From contig NZ_JACHMX010000001.1 of assembly GCF_014205155.1 (NCBI RefSeq), positions 3,906,001-3,970,000 on the forward strand: a DNA stretch of 64,000 bases, given 5' to 3'. A program made the translations under genes and the position numbers. The notes beneath the pieces were generated by a model. The model was not told the origin of the DNA, made no database searches, and worked only from the letters and a program-made list of their open reading frames with translations. The stretch comes from Amycolatopsis umgeniensis. Its GTDB lineage: Bacteria > Actinomycetota > Actinomycetes > Mycobacteriales > Pseudonocardiaceae. Positions 16,913 through 24,639 of the stretch are shown piece after piece; within the stretch, counting starts at the first letter, position 1, and every line of letters starts with the position of its first letter.

Positions 16913-19090
16913 GTGCGCAAAACGGACGGTCTGCTGAAGCTCATTGGCCTTTGTGTGCTCGCGGGGGTGCTGGTCGCGGGGATGTTGTTCCCGGTGGCGG
17001 GCGCCGCGGGCGTGCTCTCCAACCAGGCGAGCGAGACCGTCGACAAGACATCTTCGGACCTTGCGGACATTCCGCCGCCGCTGGTGACGACGATCACGGA
17101 CAACACCGGCAAGCAGATCGCGACGCTGTACAAGCAGTTCCGCATCCCCACCAACGAGACGCAGATCAACGACGCCATGAAGTGGGCGCTGATCTCGGTC
17201 GAGGACAAGCGCTTCTACGAGCACAACGGGGTGGACTGGAAGGGCACGCTGCGCGCGGCCGTCAGCAACAGCACCGGCGGGGACACACAGGGCGCCTCGA
17301 CGCTGACGCAGCAGTACGTCAAGAACTACCTGATCAACGTCGTCTACCGGGACGACAAACCGGGCCAGAAGCGCGCACAGGAACAGTCGGTCGCCCGGAA
17401 GCTGAAAGAAGCCCGGATCGCGATCCAGCTCGAAACCAAGCTGAACAAGATGCAGATCCTGACCGGCTATCTGAACGTCGTCGAATTCTCACGCGAGATC
17501 TTCGGCGTCGGCGCCGCCGCGCAGGCGTACTTCAACACGCCCGTCGAAAAGCTCACGGTGCCGCAGGCCGCGCTGCTGGCCGGTCTGGTGAACAACCCGA
17601 TCGTCAATGACCCGTGGAAGTACCCGGCGAAGGCGACCGAGCGCCGCAACCTGGTGCTGGACCGCATGGTCGACAACCAGAAACTCGCGAAGGCGGACGC
17701 GGAACGCTTCAAGCGCGAACCGCTCGGAGTCGTCGAAGGCGGTCCGCAGAAACCCGCTTCGAACTGCACCGGTGCCGGCACGGAAAACGGTTTCTTCTGC
17801 CAGTACGTCGAGGACTATCTCCTCAAGAACGGCATGACGAAGGACGATCTCTACACCGGCGGCTACCAGATCAAGACCACTTTGGACGAACGGGCGAACC
17901 ACGAAGCCAAGATGTCGGCCGAGGCACAGGTCAAGAAGACGCAGGAAAACGTCGCGAACACGCTTTCGCTGGTGAAGCCGGGCAAGGACCGGCACGAAGT
18001 GGTGGCGCTGGCGGCGAACCGTGACTACGGGCTTCACGAAGAGCAGGGCCAGACGACCTTCGCGTTGCCTTCCGGCGTCTACAACACCGCGGGCGCGGGC
18101 TCGGCCTACAAGGTCTTCACCGCCGCCGCCGCGATGGAGGCGGGCGTGGCCGGGATCAACAGTTCTCTCCCGGTGCCCGACCTCTACGTCTCCAACGTGT
18201 ACGCCGGTGGCCCGAAGAAATGCCCCGTGGCTCCCCGTCCCCCGGCCGGGCCGGGTGGCAACTGGTACTGCGTCGGCAACGCGGGCGACTACAACCCCGC
18301 CGGTGGGGCCATGTCGATGCAGCAGGCCTTGGCGACCTCGCCGAACACCGCGTTCGTGGCCCTGGAGGACCGGATCGGGAACACCGGGCCGGTCGTGGAG
18401 ATGGCGCGCAAGCTCGGCATGCGCGACACCATGGCCAGCAACCGCGGCGGTGGCGCAGTCGACCCGAACTCCAAGGACGACGGCGTCAACGTCAACCAGC
18501 TCCAGGCGTACGGCCCGAAGCCGGGCTGGAACGGATCCGGTGCGTTCACCCTCGGCGTGAGCCCGCTGTCCGGACTGGAACTGGCGAACGTCGGCGCCAC
18601 GATCATGAGCGGCGGCGTCTGGTGCCCGCCGACCCCGCTGGCCGGTGTCACCGACCGGGACGGCAAGCCGGTTCCCGTCAAGGAAGCCGCCTGTGAGCAG
18701 GTGGTTCCCGAAGGCCTCGCCAACACCCTCGCGGTCGGTATGAGCAGGGACAGTCAGCCGGGCGGAACGTCGTTCGGCGCCGCGAACGGCGCCAGGTGGA
18801 ACCGGCCGGTGATCGGCAAGACCGGGACCACGCAGAGCAACGGTGCGGGCTCCTACCTTGGCGCGACTCCGCAGCTCGCAGGCGCGGCGATGGTGTTCCG
18901 CCCGAAGGGTGGAAGCGGTGGTCTCTGCTACTCCGGCCCGGGTAACGTGTCCGCTCGCGGCTGCGAAAACATGTGGGGTGGCAAGACGCCCGCGCAGACC
19001 TGGTTCGGGGCGATGTCGAAGATCCTCGAGGGCCAGGAAGCGCTGCCGTTGCCGCAGCCGGACCCGAAGTACATGGGCGGCGGACGCTGA
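16913..19090 (+). CDS. ponA2: bifunctional penicillin-binding protein PonA2
   Basis: The 725-residue class A PBP has an N-terminal membrane anchor (about 8-36). Its GT51 glycosyltransferase domain contains the catalytic glutamate in SVEDKRFYEH (Glu97) and STLTQQYVKN. The transpeptidase domain has SAYK (Ser397, Lys400), SPN (Ser476-Asn478) and KTGTT (Lys636). It polymerises and cross-links peptidoglycan on the outer face of the membrane. Mycobacterial PonA2 ends in a PASTA domain; this one ends soon after the transpeptidase in a proline-rich tail with no PASTA repeat. The GTG lies 7 nt after TACCCT, suggesting a leaderless transcript. Confidence 0.94.
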   Translation: MRKTDGLLKLIGLCVLAGVLVAGMLFPVAGAAGVLSNQASETVDKTSSDLADIPPPLVTTITDNTGKQIATLYKQFRIPTNETQINDAMKWALISVEDKRFYEHNGVDWKGTLRAAVSNSTGGDTQGASTLTQQYVKNYLINVVYRDDKPGQKRAQEQSVARKLKEARIAIQLETKLNKMQILTGYLNVVEFSREIFGVGAAAQAYFNTPVEKLTVPQAALLAGLVNNPIVNDPWKYPAKATERRNLVLDRMVDNQKLAKADAERFKREPLGVVEGGPQKPASNCTGAGTENGFFCQYVEDYLLKNGMTKDDLYTGGYQIKTTLDERANHEAKMSAEAQVKKTQENVANTLSLVKPGKDRHEVVALAANRDYGLHEEQGQTTFALPSGVYNTAGAGSAYKVFTAAAAMEAGVAGINSSLPVPDLYVSNVYAGGPKKCPVAPRPPAGPGGNWYCVGNAGDYNPAGGAMSMQQALATSPNTAFVALEDRIGNTGPVVEMARKLGMRDTMASNRGGGAVDPNSKDDGVNVNQLQAYGPKPGWNGSGAFTLGVSPLSGLELANVGATIMSGGVWCPPTPLAGVTDRDGKPVPVKEAACEQVVPEGLANTLAVGMSRDSQPGGTSFGAANGARWNRPVIGKTGTTQSNGAGSYLGATPQLAGAAMVFRPKGGSGGLCYSGPGNVSARGCENMWGGKTPAQTWFGAMSKILEGQEALPLPQPDPKYMGGGR

Positions 19091-19246
19091 TCCTCAAGGG
19101 CCGCGTTCACCAGCGCAAATCACGATGAGTCACATGAATTTAACTTTGAGTGAGCAGCTGGCGGCCTAACGGGGAACAGGGGTCGACGGGATCGTGCCGA
19201 CCGATCAAGACACCCCGCGCCGACCACGGAAAGTGAAGAAAAGAGG

Positions 19247-19280
19247 CCATTCCAGCGATTCTTCGGCGTCGCCGGAATGG
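19247..19280. terminator. hairpin after ponA2
   Basis: Twelve-base arms CCATTCCAGCGA / TCGCCGGAATGG with one mismatch and a 10-nt loop lie between ponA2 and the phosphoesterase. The surrounding gap of about 230 bp contains no other recognisable gene. Confidence 0.5.
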
Positions 19281-19321
19281 GGGCGGACGATCACCACCGA
19301 TGAGCACGTAAACTGGACATC

Positions 19322-20302
19322 GTGAGCACGCTCAGTAACAGCAAGGCCCCGGGGAAGACGGCACGGCGTTTGGCCGTGGGAACCGTCGCCCTGGGAGCCG
19401 CGACCCTCGGTTACGCGGTCGGTATCGAAAGGCGCCGGTGGACGCTTCGCACCGCGGAGCTCCCGGTCCTCGCGGCAGGGGCGAAACCCTTCACGATCCT
19501 CCACATCTCGGACCTGCACATGCTGCCCGGTCACGTGAGCAAGCAACGCTGGGTAGCCGCGCTCGACGAACTCGAACCGGATCTCGTCGTCAACACCGGT
19601 GACAACCTGTCACATCAGCAGGCCGTCCCGTCCGTGCTGCGCGCACTCGGCCCTCTGCTCGACAGGCCCGGCGTGTTCATTTTCGGCAGCAACGACTACT
19701 ACGCTCCGAAACCGAAGAACCCCGCGCGCTACCTCATGCCGAAGGGCAAGAAGAAGCGGATCCACGGCGAGCACCTGCCCTGGCGCGACCTGCGCGCCGC
19801 CTTCGTCGAACACGGCTGGGACGACCTCACGCACGTCCGGCGCACCATCGAGGTCGCCGACCAGTACGTGTTCACCGCCGGCGTCGACGACGCTCACCTC
19901 CGCCGAGACCGCTACGCCGACATCGCGGGCCCGGCCGACCGGGGCGCCGCCGTCCGCATCGGGGTCACGCACTCCCCGGAACCCCGCGTCCTCGACGAGT
20001 TCGCCGGCGACGGCTACGACCTCGTCCTCGCGGGCCACACGCACGGCGGGCAACTCCGCGTGCCCGGCTACGGCGCGCTCGTCACCAACTGCGAACTCGA
20101 CCGCACCCGCGCCCGCGGCGCGTCCCGCTGGGGCGCCCAGATGTGGCTCCACGTCTCCGCCGGACTGGGCACCTCGCCATACGCCCCCGCGCGCTTCGCG
20201 TGCCCTCCCGAGGCCAGCCTGCTGACCCTCGTCCCACGGGGTACGACCAGCGGCGATCACCGGAAAGCAGCCCCCCGCAAAGCGCGAAACACCGTCCGCT
20301 AA
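19322..20302 (+). CDS. metallophosphoesterase, membrane-anchored
   Basis: The 326-residue protein has an N-terminal hydrophobic span (about 16-33) and a calcineurin-like phosphoesterase domain: HISDLHM, VNTGDN, GSNDYY and GHTHGGQ, which together bind two metal ions. It matches Rv3683 and is related to YaeI/UshA-like lipid or nucleotide phosphoesterases. Facing the periplasm-like space is likely, given the anchor. The GTG start lies 7 nt after TAAACT. The C-terminal tail is basic and unstructured. Confidence 0.9.
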   Translation: MSTLSNSKAPGKTARRLAVGTVALGAATLGYAVGIERRRWTLRTAELPVLAAGAKPFTILHISDLHMLPGHVSKQRWVAALDELEPDLVVNTGDNLSHQQAVPSVLRALGPLLDRPGVFIFGSNDYYAPKPKNPARYLMPKGKKKRIHGEHLPWRDLRAAFVEHGWDDLTHVRRTIEVADQYVFTAGVDDAHLRRDRYADIAGPADRGAAVRIGVTHSPEPRVLDEFAGDGYDLVLAGHTHGGQLRVPGYGALVTNCELDRTRARGASRWGAQMWLHVSAGLGTSPYAPARFACPPEASLLTLVPRGTTSGDHRKAAPRKARNTVR

Positions 20303-20330
20303 ACTTCTCCACGACCCACTAAGAAGTATC

Positions 20331-20404
20331 CGGGGTGTGGCGCAGCTTGGTAGCGTGCCTCGTTCGGGTCGAGGAGGTCGTGGGTTCGAATCCCGCCACC
20401 CCGA
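20331..20404 (+). tRNA. tRNA-Pro (CGG anticodon)
   Basis: A full cloverleaf can be folded: acceptor stem CGGGGTG / CACCCCG, D arm with AGCTTGGTAGC, anticodon stem CCTCG / CGAGG around TTCGGGT (anticodon CGG), and T arm GTGGGTTCGAATCCCGC. The discriminator base is A at 20404. CCA is not encoded. A strong terminator hairpin follows. Confidence 0.97.
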
Positions 20405-20413
20405 CGCTAGATC

Positions 20414-20454
20414 AAGAAGGCCCCGCTCGCAGAACATGCGAGCGGGGCCTTCTT
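20414..20454 (+). terminator. tRNA terminator hairpin
   Basis: Perfect 18-bp arms (AAGAAGGCCCCGCTCGCA and complement) with a 5-nt loop, ending TTCTT-GCTTT, directly after the tRNA. Confidence 0.9.
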
Positions 20455-20586
20455 GCTTTGCACTCTGCGGCCGCGCTTACGGGCTTCGCCCCCTTCGCCC
20501 CTTCGCTCGCTTCGCCCTTCGCGTGCGGTGAAGGGCGCTTTCCCCACGTGACATGCGACGAAAGTCCCCTTCGCCTCCCCCGCCCG
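20455..20586. other. spacer with a decayed family II element
   Basis: No gene is seen. Residues of a GTGAAGGG...CCCCTTCGCC palindrome lie at about 20526-20575, with several mismatches. Confidence 0.4.
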
Positions 20587-20641
20587 TGCCCCCAATGTGG
20601 CGTTGGGGACGCTCAACGTCTCCAACGCCACATTGGGGGCA
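20587..20641. repeat. family I inverted repeat
   Basis: Arms of 24 bp beginning TGCCCCCAATGTGGCGTTGG with one mismatch pair, closing GAC / GTC around the loop GCTCAAC. Confidence 0.9.
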
Positions 20642-20691
20642 CCAGCCTCGAACGCAACCAGAGGACTAAATGCGGCAGCCCCACACCTACG

Positions 20692-20746
20692 TGTCTTGAA
20701 GGCCTCCTTTGAGACGTTGAGCGTCTCAAAGGGGGCCTTCAAGACA
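20692..20746. repeat. family I inverted repeat
   Basis: Arms of 24 bp beginning TGTCTTGAAGGCCTCC, one mismatch pair, closing GAC / GTC around GTTGAGC. It lies 50 bp from the previous element. Confidence 0.9.
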
Positions 20747-20866
20747 TGCACCCCGCCTCACCGAAAGCGCCCGGGCAGCCCCCGCCACTCCCAGGGGGGC
20801 GACCCCGGACCCAGCGTATCGGCGAGGGGCGTCGGGACTGGGCGAAAGTGGGGGTGACGGGGTCGG

Positions 20867-20896
20867 TTGTCCACAACGGTGGATGGGTGTGGACAA
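20867..20896. promoter_or_regulatory. pair of facing DnaA-box-like sites
   Basis: TTGTCCACA at 20867-20875 and its reverse complement TGTGGACAA at 20888-20896 both match the actinobacterial DnaA box consensus exactly, 12 bp apart and in inverted orientation. There is no dnaA gene nearby. Confidence 0.5.
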
Positions 20897-20905
20897 CTGG
20901 CCGCG

Positions 20906-20962
20906 GGGTTCCCAATGTCGCATTCGAGACGCTGAGGGTCTCGAATGCGACATTGGGAACCC
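20906..20962. repeat. family I inverted repeat
   Basis: Perfect 25-bp arms starting GGGTTCCCAATGTCGCAT and closing GAC / GTC around the loop GCTGAGG. Confidence 0.92.
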
Positions 20963-20973
20963 TGAGCGCCGGG

Positions 20974-21125
20974 CGGAGCGTCAGCGAACGAGAGCGTCAG
21001 CGACAGGAGGAGCGTCAGCGACAGGAAAAGCGTCAGCGAGCGGGGCGCGTCAGCGGCGAGAGCGTTAGCGGACGGGGCGCATCAGCGATCGGGCGAGCGG
21101 GCGAGCGGGCGGAGCCCGAGCGAGC
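20974..21125. repeat. degenerate tandem array of GAGCGTCAGCGA units
   Basis: About seven units of 14-19 bp share AGCGTCAGCG, then decay into GCGAGCGGGCGAGCGG repeats toward the methyltransferase stop. The core GCGTCAGCGCG also occurs inside the 155-bp structured repeats at 5120 and 29059. No coding frame is credible. Confidence 0.8.
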
Positions 21126-21163
21126 GCAGAGCCCCGAGCGGCGGGCGGAGCCCGGGCGAGAGA

Positions 21164-21856
21164 TCAGCGGGTGGCCAGGAGTTCGGTCCAGCATTGGGCG
21201 AAGTCGCCGTCCCCCGAGCGCGCCCACGACCAAGCCGAGCGCGCGGCTGAGGCGAGTTGGTCCCGGTCCGGGGTCGTCGCGGTTTCGAGCGCCGTCACCA
21301 GACGCGCCTCCACGTAGGTCGCCAAAGCCCGGTACGTCGCGTCCGTGCGGTAGCGGGTTTTCGTTCGCACGTCGGTGAAACCGGCGGCCGTGACGGCGGC
21401 GGAGATCGAGCGTCCGGCGAACGGGTCGCCACCCGCGCGACGGCACAAGAGGTAGTGCCCGCGAAGGGCGGCGTCGACGTTCGCCGTCTTCGGCCGGAGC
21501 CGCGCCCGGCTCCAGTCCGATGTGGACAGTGCGAAGGCGCCGCCGGGTTTGAGCACCCGCCGGATCTCCGCCAAGGCGGTGGCCGGTTCCTTCAAATGCT
21601 CGAAGACGGCGTGCGCGAAGACCACGTCGACCGAGGCCTCGGCGAACGGCAACGCGCACGGGTCCGCGGTCAGAAAGTCCACTGTGGACGTTCTGTGTCC
21701 GGCACCGATACCGAGGGTGATCGAACCCGGGCCGCAGCCGACGTCGACGACCCCCGTCCCCGGCCCGAACAGCGGTTGCGCGAACACGGCCCGTTCGACC
21801 GCTTGGCGCGCGGACCGCGCGGACACCGCGGCGCGCGGCGGGTTTCCCTCCAGCAC
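21164..21856 (-). CDS. SAM-dependent methyltransferase, class I
   Basis: The 230-residue protein has the SAM-binding motif VVDVGCGPGSITLGIG, an acidic strand, and DVVFAHAVFEHLKEP followed by RRVLKPGGAFAL, typical of UbiE/Methyltransf_11 enzymes. The GTG at 21856 gives a compact N-terminus just ahead of the Rossmann fold and leaves only 39 bp to the divergent peptidase gene. The substrate is unknown. Longer frames upstream lie antisense to the peptidase and are rejected. Confidence 0.82.
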   Translation of the reverse strand: MLEGNPPRAAVSARSARQAVERAVFAQPLFGPGTGVVDVGCGPGSITLGIGAGHRTSTVDFLTADPCALPFAEASVDVVFAHAVFEHLKEPATALAEIRRVLKPGGAFALSTSDWSRARLRPKTANVDAALRGHYLLCRRAGGDPFAGRSISAAVTAAGFTDVRTKTRYRTDATYRALATYVEARLVTALETATTPDRDQLASAARSAWSWARSGDGDFAQCWTELLATR

Positions 21857-21895
21857 CCCGCACACAGTACGGCTCCGGGGTGGCAGGATCGAGGG

Positions 21896-23740
21896 GTGAG
21901 CACGCAGCCAGGCAACAAATATCCGTCCGCGGCGGTCCCGGACCGCCTGTTCGACGACGCCGAAGCCGAGGCCAGGTGGCGGGCCCGCTTCCACGCACCG
22001 CGCATCTCGGTCCCCGAGTGGGCCATCGACGCCCCGGACGCGAACATCTACGTTTCCAACGCCAGCGGTGTCTGGGAGGTCTACTCGTGGGACCGGTCGA
22101 CCGGCGAGCACCGCCGCGTCACCGACCGCCCCGCCGGCACCATGCACGCGACCCCGTCCCCCGACGGCCGCTGGATCTGGTGGTTCAACGACACCGACGG
22201 CGACGAGTTCGGTTCGTGGGTCCGCGAACCGTTCGCGCCGGGAGCCGCCGCCGAGCGCGCGGTGCCCGACGTCCATGACGGCTATCCCGCCGGGCTCGAG
22301 ATCGGCACCCGCGTGATCGCCGTCGGCGTCTCGACCGACGACGGCAGCGAACTGTTCGCCCACATCGACGGCAAGACCACCAGCTTCTACCGCCATGACG
22401 ACGACGCCGGGATCGCCTCGCTTTCCCGCGACGAGTCCCGCCTCGTGATCTCCCATTCCGAGCACGGTGATTCACGACACCCCGCGCTGCGCGTCCTGTC
22501 GACCGACGGCTTCGCCACGGTTGCCGATAAATGGGACGGCGAAGGCAAGGGCCTCGGCGCGCTGGAATTCTCGCCGGTCGCGGGTGATCAGCGGTTGCTG
22601 GTGCTGCACGAGCGGCGCGGCCGCGAAGAACTGCTGATCTGGGACACCGCCGCCGACACCGAACTGGAGATCGAGCTCGACCTGCCGGGCGAAGTGGTCG
22701 CGGGCTGGTACCCGGACGCGCGGGCGCTGCTCGTCGTCCACTTCCACCAGGGCCGCAGTTCCCTGCACCGCTACGACCTCGCGAGCGGCGAATTGTCCTC
22801 TTTGGACACGCCGCCGGGCCGGATCGGCGGCGCCGGGGTGCGGCCGGACGGCACCGTCGAGTACTCGTGGTCCAGTGCCGCGCGGCCGACGGCGGTCCGC
22901 GCGCGGACATCGGACGGCGCGGACTCGGTCCTCCTCGAACCGCCGGGTGAGCGGGCGCCGGAGTCCGCACCGGTCACCGACGCGTTCGTCGAAGGCATCG
23001 GCGGGCAGATCCACGCGCTGGTCTCCCGTCCGGCCGACGCGCCGGAAGGGCCGCTTCCGACGGTCTTCTCCTTGCACGGCGGGCCGCATTCGGCCGACGA
23101 GGACCGGTTCTCCGCGTATCGCGCCGTCTGGCTCGACGCCGGATTCGCCGTCGTCGAGGTCAACTACCGCGGCTCCACCGGCTACGGCTCGGCCTGGCGC
23201 GATGCCATCGAAGGACGTCCCGGCCTGACCGAACTCGAAGACGTCGCCGCCGTGCACGACTGGGCCGTCCAAAGTGGACTCGCGGACCCGGGAAAGTGCG
23301 TGGTGAACGGCGCTTCGTGGGGCGGCTATCTGTCGCTGCTCGCGCTGGGCACCCAGCCCGCGCGCTGGGCGGCGGGAGTCGCCGGGGTGCCCGTCGCGGA
23401 CTACGTCGCCGCGTACGAGGACGAGATGGAGCAGCTTCGCTCGTTCGACAGGGCGCTGTTCGGCGGTTCGCCGGAGACGGTGCCCGCGGTCTACCGGGAA
23501 TGTTCGCCGATCACCTACGTCGAGGCCGTGACGGCACCGGTGCTGGTACTCGCCGGGGACAACGATCCGCGCTGCCCGATCAGGCAGGTCGAGAACTACC
23601 TCGACAGGCTCGCGAAGCGGGAGATCCCGTTCGAGTTCTACCGTTTCGACGCGGGCCACGGGTCGCTGGTGATCGCCGAGACGATCAAGCAGACGGCGAT
23701 CGAGGTGTTCTTCGCGCTGCGGGCCGTCGGGCTTCGCTGA
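21896..23740 (+). CDS. S9-family prolyl oligopeptidase/acylaminoacyl peptidase
   Basis: The 614-residue protein has an N-terminal beta-propeller (repeats such as GVWEVYSWD and PDGRWIWWFND) and a C-terminal alpha/beta-hydrolase domain. That domain carries HGGPH, the nucleophile GASWGG, the acid in AGDNDPRCP and the histidine in DAGHGSL. Such enzymes cleave short peptides or N-blocked amino acids in the cytoplasm; no signal peptide is seen. The GTG at 21896 has GGGG just before it, and longer frames lie antisense to the methyltransferase. It is likely monocistronic. Confidence 0.92.
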   Translation: MSTQPGNKYPSAAVPDRLFDDAEAEARWRARFHAPRISVPEWAIDAPDANIYVSNASGVWEVYSWDRSTGEHRRVTDRPAGTMHATPSPDGRWIWWFNDTDGDEFGSWVREPFAPGAAAERAVPDVHDGYPAGLEIGTRVIAVGVSTDDGSELFAHIDGKTTSFYRHDDDAGIASLSRDESRLVISHSEHGDSRHPALRVLSTDGFATVADKWDGEGKGLGALEFSPVAGDQRLLVLHERRGREELLIWDTAADTELEIELDLPGEVVAGWYPDARALLVVHFHQGRSSLHRYDLASGELSSLDTPPGRIGGAGVRPDGTVEYSWSSAARPTAVRARTSDGADSVLLEPPGERAPESAPVTDAFVEGIGGQIHALVSRPADAPEGPLPTVFSLHGGPHSADEDRFSAYRAVWLDAGFAVVEVNYRGSTGYGSAWRDAIEGRPGLTELEDVAAVHDWAVQSGLADPGKCVVNGASWGGYLSLLALGTQPARWAAGVAGVPVADYVAAYEDEMEQLRSFDRALFGGSPETVPAVYRECSPITYVEAVTAPVLVLAGDNDPRCPIRQVENYLDRLAKREIPFEFYRFDAGHGSLVIAETIKQTAIEVFFALRAVGLR

Positions 23741-23755
23741 CCCCGGCGAGCGGGG

Positions 23756-23941
23756 TCAGCGCTCGGAGAAGAGAGTCCCGCCGGACGCCCAGTGTTCGGC
23801 GGGAATCTCGTTGATGGTCACCCAGACACCTTCGGGATTGCCGCCGCAGGTGCGGACGAAGGCGTCGGTCACCTCGCGGACGAGGGCCTGCTTCTGCTCG
23901 GCCGTGCGGCCGGGGAACATCGAAACACTGATCATCGGCAT
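23756..23941 (-). CDS. 4-oxalocrotonate tautomerase-like protein
   Basis: The 61-residue protein begins Met-Pro (PMISVSMFPGRT), so the catalytic N-terminal proline would be exposed after methionine removal. The length and QKQALVREVTDAFV helix are standard for the tautomerase superfamily. It is convergent with the S9 peptidase 15 bp away, and is preceded by the gene ending at 23951, with which it probably shares an operon. The substrate is unknown. Confidence 0.85.
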   Translation of the reverse strand: MPMISVSMFPGRTAEQKQALVREVTDAFVRTCGGNPEGVWVTINEIPAEHWASGGTLFSER

Positions 23942-23950
23942 GGACGGACT

Positions 23951-24577
23951 CTAAAGGCCGCGGTCGTGCTTCCGGAGCCTGTCCACCGCGTAGGCGTCAC
24001 CCTCGAAGGTGATCCGGGCCGCGTCGCGGCCGAAGACGAACAGCAGCAGCTCGATCGGCGCGCCGACCACGGTCACCGTGTCGGGGCCTTCCTTCACCCG
24101 CGCTTCGCGGCCTTCGGGAGTCTTCAGGACCACGCCGACCGGCGATTTCCGCAGGTTCAGCTTCGACGCCTGCTTCGCCGACTTCCACGCCGCCGCGTCC
24201 CGCGCCGGGTCCGCCGGACGCGGCTCCCAGCCGGACTGCCCGCGCCGGACGTCCTCGTGGTGGATCAGGAACTCGGCGCTGTTCGTCAGCTCGTCGACCG
24301 CGCCGATCGACGTCGGCCAGAACCAGGCGGGGCCGGACCGGACCTTCCCCACGACCTCGGACCACGGCCGCGCGGCATAGGAGTCCTGCACCCGCTGCGT
24401 GTACGACGCGAGGGCGGGCACCAAGATCCCGGGCATCGCGTCCGGCCGCCGCTCGCGGACCAGCAGATGCGCCGCGAGATCCCGCGTCTTCCAGCCCGTG
24501 CACAGGGTCGGCGCGTCCGGGCCGACCTCTTCGAAAAGCTCGCTCAACGCTTGACGTTCGTCTCCGGCGACTCCCAT
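23951..24577 (-). CDS. TIGR03085-type protein (DinB/maleylpyruvate isomerase-like)
   Basis: The 208-residue protein shows the N-terminal layout of mycothiol-dependent DinB-like proteins: LCTGWKTRDLAAHLLVRERRPDA with a metal-binding histidine, and later EFLIHHEDVRRGQ with two more histidines. This matches the TIGR03085 family, whose substrate is unknown. The ATG at 24577 starts the conserved part. It ends 9 bp before the tautomerase gene. Confidence 0.78.
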   Translation of the reverse strand: MGVAGDERQALSELFEEVGPDAPTLCTGWKTRDLAAHLLVRERRPDAMPGILVPALASYTQRVQDSYAARPWSEVVGKVRSGPAWFWPTSIGAVDELTNSAEFLIHHEDVRRGQSGWEPRPADPARDAAAWKSAKQASKLNLRKSPVGVVLKTPEGREARVKEGPDTVTVVGAPIELLLFVFGRDAARITFEGDAYAVDRLRKHDRGL

Positions 24578-24639
24578 AACCCCCGACGTTACGCGCCGGT
24601 AGGGCCCGGGGAAATCCGGCGTGACGCAGGGCACCCGGC

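Noticed and set aside
20331..20404. Possible integrated element at the tRNA-Pro gene
   Set aside because: No integrase, no repeated tRNA 3' end and no change in gene character downstream were found in the window.
20587..20962. Repeat cluster considered as a CRISPR array
   Set aside because: The elements are inverted repeats with different stems and irregular spacing, not identical direct repeats with unique spacers, and no cas genes are present.
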